Shown here piece after piece: positions 25,435-33,766 of a DNA stretch of 38,096 bases. Each line of letters begins with the position of its first letter. The stretch's first letter is position 1. The notes below the pieces were generated by a model. The model saw only the letters and a program-made list of their open reading frames with translations, had not been told where the DNA came from and ran no database searches. Origin of the DNA: Desulfovibrionaceae bacterium (GTDB lineage Bacteria > Desulfobacterota > Desulfovibrionia > Desulfovibrionales > Desulfovibrionaceae). Location of the stretch: positions 1-38,096 of the forward strand of contig JAQXLA010000025.1 in the NCBI GenBank assembly GCA_029011315.1. The letters are read 5' to 3'. A program made the position numbers and the translations under genes.

Positions 25435-26443
25435 CATATCCCATAGGGTTGTTTTTCTGCCAGTTCCAGGCGTCTCGGCACATGTCCTCAAGGGTTCGTT
25501 CAGCCTTCCAGTCGAGAATTTTTTCCGCTTTTGAAGCGTCGGCCCAGCAGGCTGGCAGATCTCCCTCGCGGCGATCCCCGATGACGTAGGGAATCTTGAC
25601 CCCGCTGACCTGTTCAAAGGTGCGCACGGTTTCCAGAACGCTGTACGGCGTGCCTGTGCCGAGATTGAAAATTTCACATCCTGTATGGCTGACAGCGTAT
25701 TCCAGAGCTTTAAGATGCCCCTGAGCGAGATCGGAGACATGGATATAGTCGCGTTGGCAGGTTCCGTCTGGCGTTGGATAGTCGCCTCCGAAGACCGTTA
25801 ACTTTTCTCTTCGGCCTACGGCGACCTGCGCAATATACGGCATGAGATTGTTGGGAATGCCCTGGGGATCTTCTCCGATGCGGCCGGAAGAATCAGCTCC
25901 GATAGGATTGAAGTAGCGCAGCAGAACGACGGACAGTTCAGGATTGGCAGCGGCTGCGTCATGGAAAATCTGTTCCATCATGGATTTCGTCGTGCCGTAT
26001 GGGTTGGTGCAGAGGCCGCGAGGCATATCCTCCCTGTATGGTACGGGGTTATTTGATCCGTAGACTGTGGCTGAAGAGGAAAATATGATCGATGAAAGGT
26101 GGGTTTCTTCCATGCATTCGAGCAATGTCAGTGTGGTATCGATATTGTTGCGATAGTATAAGATCGGTTTTTGCAGGGATTCGCCGACGGACTTCAGTCC
26201 TGCGAAATGCACAGCTCCGTCAAACCCGCCGTTTTTTAAAACTGGCAGAAGATCCGTTTTTTTTCGTACGTCGCCCCGTATCAGGCTAACCTGTTTGCCT
26301 GCAAGATTCTCGATGCGGCGAATGGCTTCCGGTGAGCTGTTGACGAAATTGTCGATGACGGTGACCTCATGTCCTGCGCGGAGCAAAGCAAGAGCGGTAT
26401 GAGATCCGATATATCCGGCGCCTCCGGCAAGAAGAATACGCAT
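25415..26443 (-). CDS. galE: UDP-glucose 4-epimerase
   Basis: Interconverts UDP-glucose and UDP-galactose with bound NAD, supplying sugars for surface polysaccharide and galactose use. Extended SDR: GGAGYIGSHTALALLRAGHE near the N-terminus, the catalytic SSATVYG Ser and the NPYGTTKSMMEQ Tyr/Lys pair, and HVSDLAQGHLKAL. About 342 residues. ATG 26443 has GGAG 6 bases upstream (inside the ATGGAG of the earlier in-frame ATG 26455), so I use 26443. It lies 37 bases behind the DUF5714-type gene and may be co-transcribed with it. Confidence 0.95.
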   Translation of the reverse strand: MRILLAGGAGYIGSHTALALLRAGHEVTVIDNFVNSSPEAIRRIENLAGKQVSLIRGDVRKKTDLLPVLKNGGFDGAVHFAGLKSVGESLQKPILYYRNNIDTTLTLLECMEETHLSSIIFSSSATVYGSNNPVPYREDMPRGLCTNPYGTTKSMMEQIFHDAAAANPELSVVLLRYFNPIGADSSGRIGEDPQGIPNNLMPYIAQVAVGRREKLTVFGGDYPTPDGTCQRDYIHVSDLAQGHLKALEYAVSHTGCEIFNLGTGTPYSVLETVRTFEQVSGVKIPYVIGDRREGDLPACWADASKAEKILDWKAERTLEDMCRDAWNWQKNNPMGYETLHKS

Positions 26444-26480
26444 ATTGAACTCCATATATAAAAATGCGATGCTATAGAGA

Positions 26481-27215
26481 TTAGACGCGATTCCGTCTGA
26501 TGCTGAAAGGGCAGGCGGAACCGAGGCATTGGTTGTTCAATGGCATTCGGCGGCATTGCGGGGTGGTGAAATTCATGTGAATATGAAAGTGCTTTTCAGC
26601 GAAGAAAACGGCTTCCCGCACGGCAATATAGGAATCTCTTTTGCAGCAGCGCGGGCCGCCGAGCTGTCCAATTTGTGCAAGAGCCTGCGAGGTCATGAGA
26701 TTGGACATGCCCCACGCTTCACGGGCGAGCGGGGTGGATCCGGTAATAAGAGAAACAAAAATCCCCGCGCTGATTCCGGCGCCGCAGGCTCCCCAGAATC
26801 CGCACGCACCGCCCGGAACCTGCCTCCCCCGCCGAATTATCTCCGTCAGTGTTGCAGCAAGATCAATGCGGCCTCCAGCATTGGCGTAGGCTGTCAGCAA
26901 AGCCGCACCGACAAAAATGTGATGTTCCGGACCGTGCATATGGCAAGAGGGGAGAGCCATCAGCTTTTCAAGAATTTCAACAGGATTATCTGATTTTTCC
27001 GCGAGACAGATGCGGAGCACGTCATCAATGTCCTGTATGTGGCAGTCGTCGCAGATGAAATGTCCGTTGAGGCAGCGTGCTGTGCTGAGGATAGTCTTAT
27101 GACAAAGACAGCATTCCATGGATTCACCGTGCGGCAGATATTCCAGATCTGCTCCGCAAATCAGGCATCCTTCGTGTTGAGGGGAGGTGCTGAGAATGAA
27201 TTTTTCGGGTGTCAT
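26481..27215 (-). CDS. DUF5714-type cysteine-rich protein
   Basis: Function unknown. The N-terminal 70 residues carry several metal-type knuckles: CLICG near 15, CCLC near 34 and a CDDC pair near 54. The rest shows conserved blocks that I associate with DUF5714: MHGPEHHIFVGAALLTAY, PGGACGFWGACGAGISAG and GGPRCCKRDSY. The many Cys and His suggest zinc or Fe-S binding in an anaerobe's cytoplasm; this is inference. GAGG lies 6 bases before ATG 27215 (3 before ATG 27218; a GTG at 27227 is also in frame). Upstream of galE on the same strand. Confidence 0.78.
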   Translation of the reverse strand: MTPEKFILSTSPQHEGCLICGADLEYLPHGESMECCLCHKTILSTARCLNGHFICDDCHIQDIDDVLRICLAEKSDNPVEILEKLMALPSCHMHGPEHHIFVGAALLTAYANAGGRIDLAATLTEIIRRGRQVPGGACGFWGACGAGISAGIFVSLITGSTPLAREAWGMSNLMTSQALAQIGQLGGPRCCKRDSYIAVREAVFFAEKHFHIHMNFTTPQCRRMPLNNQCLGSACPFSIRRNRV

Positions 27216-27389
27216 CATGATCCTCACTAAAAAGTTACAGAAGGCTAAAGAGTGTTGATGTTTTCAGGGAATCCATTATGTATTGGACTCTTTTGCCTTG
27301 CAAGCAAAAACAGCGACAACCGGCGACTCTGTGCAGGATGGGATGCTCTGCTTCTTGATCTGCATCGGCTGATGACTCATACTGTTCTC

Positions 27390-28109
27390 ATGAACATTAT
27401 CGCCCATATTTATTGCGGACTGCCCGAAAAATTCGGCGTTCCCCGCCAGAGCGGACTGGCGCAGTCGCTGAAAGCCCGAATTGTTTTTACTCCGGAATAT
27501 CGCAGCCCTGAAGCTGTGCGAGGACTTGATGGCTTTTCGCATATTTGGCTGCTGTGGAATTTTTCTGCCGTCAAAGAGGATGTTTGGTCGCCTACGGTAC
27601 GGCCGCCGCGTCTTGGGGGAAACGTCCGAATCGGAGTCTTTGCCACGCGATCCCCGTTTCGTCCAAATCCGATCGGCCTTTCCTGCGTCCGGCTTGAAAA
27701 AATTGACTTGCATGCGTCTGACGGGCCGATTTTACATGTCTCTGGAGTTGATTTGATGGATGGAACGCCGATTTGGGATATCAAGCCCTATATTCCGTAT
27801 GCCGATTGCCACCTTGAAGCCGCTGCAGGTTTTACAGAATCTCTTGAGCAGCGTCCGTTGCGGGCTGATTTTCCGGATCCCTGGCGCACCTTTTTTTCCA
27901 GAGAGGATCAGAAGGCAGTCTGTGAAATTCTGGAGCTGGATCCCCGACCTCGTTATCACGACGATCCGGAGCGCGTATACGGCATGACTTTCAAGGGATG
28001 GAATGTGCGCTTTACTGTACGCGACGGTGTGGCGGAAGTGTGCGGAGTAGAGCAGGCAGAAAGAAAGAGAGAGTCTGAGATGAAAGACAATACAGATCGG
28101 GAGCAATAA
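27390..28109 (+). CDS. trmO: tRNA (N6-threonylcarbamoyladenosine-37-N6)-methyltransferase TrmO
   Basis: TrmO (TsaA/YaeB) methylates the t6A37 base of some threonine tRNAs. Family features: PEKFGVPRQSGLA, PEYRSPEAVRGLDGFSHIWL, the central RSPFRPNPIGLSCVRL and DLMDGTPIWDIKPYIPYAD. A C-terminal TrmO-specific part (DPRPRYHDDPERVYGM) is present. The family begins close to MNIIAHIYC, so I take ATG 27390; ATG 27372 is a possible alternative and the open frame to 27252 is unlikely. No good ribosome-binding site is seen before any of them. The last 20 residues are highly charged. Divergent from the DUF5714-type gene. Confidence 0.87.
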   Translation: MNIIAHIYCGLPEKFGVPRQSGLAQSLKARIVFTPEYRSPEAVRGLDGFSHIWLLWNFSAVKEDVWSPTVRPPRLGGNVRIGVFATRSPFRPNPIGLSCVRLEKIDLHASDGPILHVSGVDLMDGTPIWDIKPYIPYADCHLEAAAGFTESLEQRPLRADFPDPWRTFFSREDQKAVCEILELDPRPRYHDDPERVYGMTFKGWNVRFTVRDGVAEVCGVEQAERKRESEMKDNTDREQ

Positions 28110-28611
28110 GCTGTTTGGATTGTCTCATCAGACAGAGGTATTCCTGAATATGATTTTTTAAATTAACATAATCATATTGTAAATTTATTATTTTTTTCTT
28201 AAAAAACTTAAAACTTATCAAAAAACATTCCAACAAGCAAGGATAGCAGCTGTCAGGAACGTTTTTTGATTACGTCTCTGCAGGGAGACTCGCCAAATTG
28301 GCGTTTGTATTCCCGGTTAAATTGGGAATTGCTTTTGTAACCGAAGATCAACCAGACGGACAAAGGCCTGCAGGAGGTCCTTACCGACAATCAGGTACTG
28401 CAATGCGCCTAAGGATGGTATCGTAAAATGTCCAGATTCGGTGTCGCCATGGCTTTGATTCTTACCGCGCAAATTTCGCAAAGGGGATGCCGGATTCGCT
28501 CTTTTTTGGGCCTTATTCGTTTATTTTTACTGGAAAATCAGCCTACAACGCTATTTTAAAGATGGCTTTCGGATACTTGAGCAATCTTGATGTTTATACT
28601 ACAGTGCGCAC
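28110..28611. other. 502-base gene-poor stretch
   Basis: 28110-28252 is AT-rich with no clear hairpin. 28253-28400 holds an AraC-family relic on the minus strand. 28401-28611 has a 43-codon frame (28428-28559, plus) with hydrophobic character but no family match or good ribosome-binding site. A TATACT at 28592-28597 might be the nadK -10, without a matching -35. Confidence 0.5.
28253..28400 (-). pseudogene. Remnant of an AraC-family transcriptional regulator
   Basis: On the minus strand 28342-28256 reads VGYKSNSQFNREYKRQFGE and SPCRDVIKKRS then stop: the second helix-turn-helix and C-terminus of AraC regulators (GYes.SqFsReYrr.FG.sP). Immediately before it, in another frame from 28400, QYLIVGKDLLQAFVRLVDL resembles the sugar-binding-like AraC N-terminal domain. 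Joining the two pieces implies a deletion of most of the DNA-binding domain. Too short and frameshifted to work. Confidence 0.7.
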
Positions 28612-29457
28612 ATGAAACAAATTGCTGAAATACTGCTGGTAACAAAGCCGAAGAACCGTCAGGCTGCGGATCTTGCGGAAACCGTGCGTCAGTGGTGCGT
28701 TGGACGCGGTGTTTCGGCCGCCGTGCTGGAATCCAATGACGACGCCATCGAGGTTTACGCCCGCAGATCGGATGCGGTCGTTGTGTTTGGCGGTGACGGT
28801 ACGCTGGTTGGCACATGCCGCAGGCTTGCAGGACAGAAGGCTCCTGTTTTGGGCGTGAATCTCGGTCAGGTCGGTTTTCTGGCTGAAATCTCTCCGAAAT
28901 GCTGGGAACTCCGCATGGAGCAGCTCTTGCGCGGCGAACTGTGCGTGCAGCCCCGCGATGTTTTGAAATGGTCCGTTTTTCGTAATGGGAAGGTGGATCT
29001 GGAGGGGATCGCCGTCAATGACGTCATGGTTGGTCGGGGAGCGCTTGCCCGGCTGCTGCCGGTGTGCGTCTCTGTCGACGGGCACAGTCTCGGATCCATT
29101 CGTTCTGACGGTATTCTTGTCTCGACACCGTTGGGATCGACCGGATATGCCTTTTCTGCGTATGGGCCGCTGATTCATCCCAATGTGCGGGCGATGCTGA
29201 TTACGCCGGTTTCTTCATTTTTTCGCAGTATGCCGCCGGTAGCGATTTCAGCTGATTCCGAAGTATTGATGATGCCTGATGTGGCGTATTCTGAAGCCTT
29301 TCTTACTGTAGATGGTCAGGATGGGCTGGAACTTCAGCAGGGTGATACAGTGCGGATTTCGTGCTCTGATCAACCTTTGAATTTTTTTGCTGTGGATGAA
29401 GACAGCTATTTCCGTCGACTTCGAGACCGCGGTGTCACGCAGTGCCCGAGGAAATAG
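28612..29457 (+). CDS. nadK: NAD kinase
   Basis: Phosphorylates NAD to NADP with ATP or polyphosphate. The family signature VVVFGGDGTLVGTCRRL (GGDGT) is at about residues 61-77, followed by GVNLGQVGFLAE, NDVMVGRG and SDGILVSTPLGSTGYAFSAYG, which bind the substrate. 281 residues, normal. No Shine-Dalgarno sequence is seen before ATG 28612, and if the TATACT at 28592 is real the leader is only about 10 bases. The DUF4254 gene follows after 31 bases and should be co-transcribed. Confidence 0.95.
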   Translation: MKQIAEILLVTKPKNRQAADLAETVRQWCVGRGVSAAVLESNDDAIEVYARRSDAVVVFGGDGTLVGTCRRLAGQKAPVLGVNLGQVGFLAEISPKCWELRMEQLLRGELCVQPRDVLKWSVFRNGKVDLEGIAVNDVMVGRGALARLLPVCVSVDGHSLGSIRSDGILVSTPLGSTGYAFSAYGPLIHPNVRAMLITPVSSFFRSMPPVAISADSEVLMMPDVAYSEAFLTVDGQDGLELQQGDTVRISCSDQPLNFFAVDEDSYFRRLRDRGVTQCPRK

Positions 29458-29488
29458 GCAACAAAGCCGTGGAGGGAGCGAAACAATC

Positions 29489-30124
29489 ATGCTGAGCGGA
29501 ACAGAACTTCACCGATGCCTTGATGCCTGCTTTGATGCGCAGGTTGCAGCAACGGCTCAGTGGCACGATCAGGAACCTGACAGGGATTTTCCGGAAGATG
29601 ACACTGACTGGCCGTCACGGATTCTGGCGATGGTGCTGGCGCAGCATTTGCGCAATTTCAGATTGTGGCATGTGGAAGATACAGCCAGACGGCGTGATGT
29701 TGCTCCTGATGTGATTGCGCAGTGTAAGTACGCTATTGACAAGCTGAATCAGGAGCGGAATGATCGAATGGAGCGTGTCGATGCGCTGATCATGGCGGCA
29801 CTTGAACCTCTTCTGCCTTCGGACTCCGCTTCAGCAATCAATACGGAATCTCCGGGGATGGCAGTTGATCGTCTTTCAATCCTGAGTCTGAAAATCTGGC
29901 ATATGCGGGAGCAGACAGAGCGCACGGATGCCGATGAGACGCATGTGGAATCCTGTCGGAACAAGCTGAAGGTTCTGGAACGGCAGCGCGCCGATTTGAT
30001 CGGAGCTCTGCATGATTTGATCGATGAATATCTGCATGGAACCAAAAAGCCGAAGTTATACTTTCAGTTTAAGATGTACAACGATCCGGCGCTCAATCCA
30101 CAGCTGTATGGAAATAGAAAATAG
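29489..30124 (+). CDS. DUF4254-type protein
   Basis: An all-helical, soluble protein of 211 residues matching the pattern I associate with DUF4254: LAQHLRNFRLWHVEDTARR, MAVDRLSILSLKIWHMREQ and the final KLYFQFKMYNDP block. No biochemical role is known to me. GGAGG stands 10-11 bases before ATG 29489; an open frame reaching back into nadK is not needed. Second gene of the nadK unit, which ends in a strong terminator. Confidence 0.82.
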   Translation: MLSGTELHRCLDACFDAQVAATAQWHDQEPDRDFPEDDTDWPSRILAMVLAQHLRNFRLWHVEDTARRRDVAPDVIAQCKYAIDKLNQERNDRMERVDALIMAALEPLLPSDSASAINTESPGMAVDRLSILSLKIWHMREQTERTDADETHVESCRNKLKVLERQRADLIGALHDLIDEYLHGTKKPKLYFQFKMYNDPALNPQLYGNRK

Positions 30125-30147
30125 CCTGCGTTGCGGCAAAGCGCATA

Positions 30148-30183
30148 AAAAGAGGGATCTCGAAAAAAGATCCCTCTTTTTTT
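30148..30183. terminator. Bidirectional terminator after the DUF4254 gene
   Basis: AAAAGAGGGATCT (30148-30160) pairs perfectly with AGATCCCTCTTTT (30168-30180) around CGAAAAA, with T's following on plus and A's leading for the minus transcript. It separates the nadK unit from the ispG unit converging from the right. Confidence 0.93.
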
Positions 30184-30201
30184 CAATCTCTTTTCTAAAG
30201 T

Positions 30202-30444
30202 CTAAAGGTATTCCTGCTTAACGGCGGCGCGTCCGTCGTCGAGCAGAATTTCCATAAAGGCCATGGAGTATTCGTCCACCGGTGCGGCAGTAAAGATCTG
30301 TCCGCAGCGGCAGTGCAGTTCCGTTTCCCGCAGAGGCGCGGGAATAAAACATCCTTGTCCGCAGCGGGGACAGATATAGCGCAGCATGACCTGCATGCCG
30401 CTTGGCGAAACAGGAGAAGAATCCGGGCTGTTATCTGATTTCAT
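30202..30444 (-). CDS. Small zinc-ribbon protein
   Basis: An 80-residue protein of unknown role. CPRCGQ near residue 25 and CRCGQIF near residue 46 give a four-Cys zinc ribbon (CxxC...CxC, with one extra Cys in GQGCF). The N-terminal 17 residues are Ser/Pro-rich and probably disordered. AGG lies 9 bases before the ATG. It is the last gene of the ispG-rsfS-gpmI unit, 30 bases after gpmI. Confidence 0.7.
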   Translation of the reverse strand: MKSDNSPDSSPVSPSGMQVMLRYICPRCGQGCFIPAPLRETELHCRCGQIFTAAPVDEYSMAFMEILLDDGRAAVKQEYL

Positions 30445-30474
30445 GGCGAAAAACCTGCATTTCGGATTGTTTTT

Positions 30475-32031
30475 TCAGGCAAGCAGACTGGATCCGGTCA
30501 TTTCCTGAGGCTGTGCAATGTCCATCAGCTGAAGAAGCGTTGGCGCAATATCGGCCAGCTTGCCGCCGCTGCGCAAAGGCAGGGCTTTCCATGTTCCGTC
30601 GATAGAGCGCAGGACAGCGACGGGCACGGGATTGGTCGTATGCGCTGTCTGGGCATGGCCTTCAGGAGTCAGCATCTCTTCCGCATTGCCGTGATCGGCT
30701 GTGATGAGGATGGAAGCGCTGGTTTTCTGAGCTGCATTCAAAATGCGTTCTACGCAGCGATCAACGGTTTCTACAGCCTGTACGGCGGCTTCAATAATGC
30801 CGGTATGCCCGACCATATCGGCATTTGCGAGATTGCAGACCATGAAGGGATAGCGATCCCAGGCCTGAATGAGTTTGTCGGTGACCTCTTCTGCGCTCAT
30901 CTGCGGTTTGAGATCGTAGGTGGGGATATCTTTGGGAGAAGGCACAAGAATACGATCTTCACCGGGATTGGGATCTTCCTTGCCGCCGTTGAAAAAGTAG
31001 GTGACGTGCGCGTATTTTTCCGTTTCAGCGATGCGGAGCTGCGCAAAACCCTGTTCGGAAACGACTTCTCCCAGAGTCTGCTCAGGAGCTTTCTTCACAA
31101 TGACAACTGGGAATGTGAATCGGGCGTCATATGCCGTCATGGAAAAGATGCCACAAGGATCGGCCAGTTGGGGTATTCTGCCTCTGTCAAAGCCGTCAAA
31201 AGGACCGGGGAGAAAAGCGGAAACCAGTTCTCGGGCACGATCGGCGCGAAAATTGAAGAAAAAGACCGCATCTCCGTCGCGGACACAGGCTTCATCAGGA
31301 GATTCGACCAGGCGGGGCTTAAGAAATTCATCCGTTTCGCCCTGTTCATAGGCCTGAAGCAGAGCCTTTTCCGGATCAGGAGCTGTCTCTGCCTGACCGT
31401 GTACGAGCATTTCCCAGGCTGTTTGAACCCGTTCCCAGCGTTTATCGCGATCCATGGCGTAAAAACGGCCGCAGAGAGAAGCCAGCCGGACGATTCGGGG
31501 GGCTGGAGCCTTGGAGTTGGCGTTTTCAATCATGGCCAGAACATCGCGGATAAAGCCCGCTCCGCTGGTCGGCTCAGTGTCGCGACCGTCCATAAAGGCA
31601 TGAAGCCGAACCGGTACGCCGTTTTCTGCGGCAGCCTGCAAAATGGCGTCGACATGGCGAATATGGCTGTGGACGCCGCCATCCGAAAGGAGCCCCATCA
31701 GATGCAGGCGGCCTCCGGTCTTCTTCAGCGCAGCATAGGCGCGTTGAAAGACATCTTCCCGGCCGAGCTCTCCGTTTTCAACGGCGATATCGATGCGTGT
31801 CATATCCTGAAACACGACGCGTCCGGCACCGATATTCAGATGACCGACTTCGGAATTTCCCATAAACCCGGCCGGAAGACCGACATCCCGGCCGGAAGCA
31901 CTCAGGGTAGAGGCCTCAGGCAGGGAAAAAATTCGATCCAGCGTTGGCGTCGATGCCAGGGAAACGGCGTTTCCTCTGCCGTCAGGTGCCTTGCCGTAGC
32001 CATCGAGAATCAGAAGAAGGGTATGGTTCAT
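30475..32031 (-). CDS. gpmI: 2,3-bisphosphoglycerate-independent phosphoglycerate mutase
   Basis: Interconverts 3- and 2-phosphoglycerate in glycolysis using two Mn ions. Alkaline-phosphatase fold of 518 residues: LILDGYGKAPDGRGNAV with the first metal Asp near residue 10, GNSEVGHLNIGAGR with the nucleophile Ser near 60, HAFMDGRDTEP, FFNFRADRARE, CNLANADMVGHTG and ITADHGNAEEM with the remaining metal ligands. The start overlaps the rsfS stop by one base (TAATG), so translation is probably coupled. Confidence 0.96.
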   Translation of the reverse strand: MNHTLLLILDGYGKAPDGRGNAVSLASTPTLDRIFSLPEASTLSASGRDVGLPAGFMGNSEVGHLNIGAGRVVFQDMTRIDIAVENGELGREDVFQRAYAALKKTGGRLHLMGLLSDGGVHSHIRHVDAILQAAAENGVPVRLHAFMDGRDTEPTSGAGFIRDVLAMIENANSKAPAPRIVRLASLCGRFYAMDRDKRWERVQTAWEMLVHGQAETAPDPEKALLQAYEQGETDEFLKPRLVESPDEACVRDGDAVFFFNFRADRARELVSAFLPGPFDGFDRGRIPQLADPCGIFSMTAYDARFTFPVVIVKKAPEQTLGEVVSEQGFAQLRIAETEKYAHVTYFFNGGKEDPNPGEDRILVPSPKDIPTYDLKPQMSAEEVTDKLIQAWDRYPFMVCNLANADMVGHTGIIEAAVQAVETVDRCVERILNAAQKTSASILITADHGNAEEMLTPEGHAQTAHTTNPVPVAVLRSIDGTWKALPLRSGGKLADIAPTLLQLMDIAQPQEMTGSSLLA

Positions 32032-32453
32032 TATTCGGCTTCCTGTTTTCGGCTGATGCCCAGACCCTGCCAGAGGGATTCAAGGCGGTAGAGTTCCCGA
32101 ACTTCAGCCTGAAAGACGTGCACGACGATGTCATTCATATCCAGAAGGATCCATTCTCCGGTGCGGTAGCCTTCCATGCGCAGAAATTCATAGTTCTGTT
32201 CTCCAGCCAGCTTCAGAACGCCGTCAGCCAGACTGCGTCCATGACGCTGCGACATGGCGGTGACGACAATCATGCGTTCCATGCAGGAACTGCGTTCCGA
32301 AACGTCGAGCACGGTGATGTCTGCAGCTTTGTTTTCTTCCAGCCAGAGGCGGATAACCTCCGCCTTTTCGCCTGCCGGAGCGGTGGAAAATTTCTTTTTC
32401 TTCGGTGCGATCGAAGAGGAATCGAGTTCTGGAAGCGTTTCAAAGTCACTCAT
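32031..32453 (-). CDS. rsfS: Ribosome silencing factor RsfS
   Basis: RsfS (YbeB) binds L14 on the 50S subunit and blocks subunit joining when nutrients run low. The domain spans about residues 35-130: ADITVLDVSERSSCMERMIV, SQRHGRSLADGVLKLAGE and TGEWILLDMNDIVVHVF, followed by the usual REFYRLE-like end. The 35-residue N-terminal extension is polar. It lies between ispG and gpmI; the rsfS-gpmI pairing is one I associate with Desulfovibrio-like genomes. Confidence 0.93.
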   Translation of the reverse strand: MSDFETLPELDSSSIAPKKKKFSTAPAGEKAEVIRLWLEENKAADITVLDVSERSSCMERMIVVTAMSQRHGRSLADGVLKLAGEQNYEFLRMEGYRTGEWILLDMNDIVVHVFQAEVRELYRLESLWQGLGISRKQEAE

Positions 32454-32486
32454 AATTTGTCCGTATGCTGCTGTATGGTTACAAGG

Positions 32487-33578
32487 TTACGATCTGGATT
32501 GTTTTTCAGCTTCCGTTCTTTCACGGCACAGAATATCCAGTTCTTCCATAAAAGCCGCAAGCAGGGCGTCGCAGCCTCTGACCGTGCGGATGACTTCTCC
32601 CTTGCGGAAAATGACGCCTTTGTCGCGTCCACCTGCCAGACCGATATCGGCTCCTTTAGCTTCTCCCGGACCGTTGACAACGCAGCCCATGACGGCGACT
32701 TTGATCGGCGCCGTTTCAAAGCGCAGTCTCTGTTCCACGGCCTCAGCCATCTGAATCAGCTGAATTTCCGTTCTGCCGCAGGTGGGGCAGGAAATCAATT
32801 CCGGTCCGCGGCTGCGCAGACCGAGACAGCGGAGCAGTTCCCATGCCACCGTCATTTCTTCTTCCGGATCGGCGGTGAGAGAGACTCTGATTGTGTCTCC
32901 GATGCCTTCCGCCAGCAGAATCCCCAGCCCGGCTGCGGATTTGACCGCCCCCCGTACAGGACCTCCGGCCTCTGTGACGCCGAGATGCAGGGGATAGTCG
33001 CAAGCCTGGGAAAGTATGCGATAGGCGTCAATGGTATTGGGGACGGAAGAAGATTTGATGGAAATTTTCATGTCATGGAAATTTCGCTTTTCCAGCATGC
33101 GGACATGCCGGAGGGCGCTTTCTACCATGGCTTCGGGCGTCGGTCCGCCGAATTTTTCCAGCAGGGATTTTTCCACGGATCCACTGTTGACGCCGATGCG
33201 GATAAAACATCCGGCAGCTTTGGCAGCATCGACGACCGTATCAACATGGGGGCCGATGTTGCCAGGATTGATGCGGATGCCGACAAGGCCGGATTCAATT
33301 GCCTTCAGTGCCAGACGATAATCAAAATGGATGTCAGCCAGGACGGGAATCGGGCTACGGTCGGCAATAGTTCGCAGCTTTGAAGCTGCCTGATCGTCCG
33401 GTACGGCAACGCGCACCAGTTCGCATCCGGCAGCAGCGAGCCGCTGAATCTGGGCAAGAGTGGCTTCGGCATCACGCGTATCCGTATTGGTCATGCTCTG
33501 AACGACTATGGGCGCATTCCCGCCGATCTGCAGGGAGCCCGCGCGCAGAGCCCTTGTGTGTTTGCGTATTATGTTCAT
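32487..33578 (-). CDS. ispG: 4-hydroxy-3-methylbut-2-enyl-diphosphate synthase
   Basis: IspG converts methylerythritol cyclodiphosphate to HMBPP in isoprenoid synthesis with a [4Fe-4S] cluster. TIM barrel: VVQSMTNTDTRDAEATLAQI near the start, LVRVAVPDD, DIHFDYRLAL and VGIRINPGNIG. C-terminal cluster domain: ISCPTCGRTEIQL (two Cys) and VMGCVVNGPGEAKGADIG (third Cys and Glu ligand). I take ATG 33578 (MNIIRKHTRALRAG), giving 363 residues, with CAGG just upstream; a GTG at 33623 in frame is possible. First gene of its operon, with a promoter about 130 bases upstream. Confidence 0.95.
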   Translation of the reverse strand: MNIIRKHTRALRAGSLQIGGNAPIVVQSMTNTDTRDAEATLAQIQRLAAAGCELVRVAVPDDQAASKLRTIADRSPIPVLADIHFDYRLALKAIESGLVGIRINPGNIGPHVDTVVDAAKAAGCFIRIGVNSGSVEKSLLEKFGGPTPEAMVESALRHVRMLEKRNFHDMKISIKSSSVPNTIDAYRILSQACDYPLHLGVTEAGGPVRGAVKSAAGLGILLAEGIGDTIRVSLTADPEEEMTVAWELLRCLGLRSRGPELISCPTCGRTEIQLIQMAEAVEQRLRFETAPIKVAVMGCVVNGPGEAKGADIGLAGGRDKGVIFRKGEVIRTVRGCDALLAAFMEELDILCRERTEAEKQSRS

Positions 33579-33621
33579 GACAGCCTGCTTCGATGCAGCT
33601 TGTGAGGGGAAACAATGAGAC

Positions 33622-33650
33622 ACCTGATTTTATCAGGGATGAAATCAGGT
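33622..33650 (-). promoter_or_regulatory. Hairpin in the ispG leader
   Basis: ACCTGATTT (33622-33630) pairs with AAATCAGGT (33642-33650) around an 11-base loop, about 45-70 bases before the ispG start and inside the predicted leader. No T tract follows, so this is not a terminator. Confidence 0.4.
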
Positions 33651-33709
33651 AATTCAGGGTATTGGGCAGCGGATTTCCGGTCTGTTATACCGCTGTTGCA
33701 TGAAACAAG

Positions 33710-33738
33710 GCTATAGTAGAAAACCGCCGTTTTGACAA
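33710..33738 (-). promoter_or_regulatory. Sigma70-type promoter of the ispG-rsfS-gpmI operon
   Basis: On the minus strand TTGTCA (33738-33733), a 17-base spacer and TATAGC (33715-33710) give a 5/6 and 4/6 match with ideal spacing. Transcription would begin near 33703, leaving a leader of about 125 bases. It lies only 29 bases beyond the mcrC stop, marking the edge of the restriction genes. Confidence 0.6.
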
Positions 33739-33766
33739 TACACAGAACATGGACAGTCTGTGGCTC

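Noticed and set aside
28428-28559. 43-codon open frame with hydrophobic character
   Set aside because: No recognised family, poor ribosome-binding site, and it lies beside a decayed AraC gene; not supported as a gene.
30640-32091. Long 483-codon frame on the plus strand
   Set aside because: It is the antisense shadow of gpmI, whose protein is unmistakable; the plus-strand translation has no family likeness.
33716-33732. AAAACCGCCGTTTT palindrome as a terminator for mcrC
   Set aside because: The stem is only 5 bp without a T run, and it lies within the spacer of the ispG promoter.
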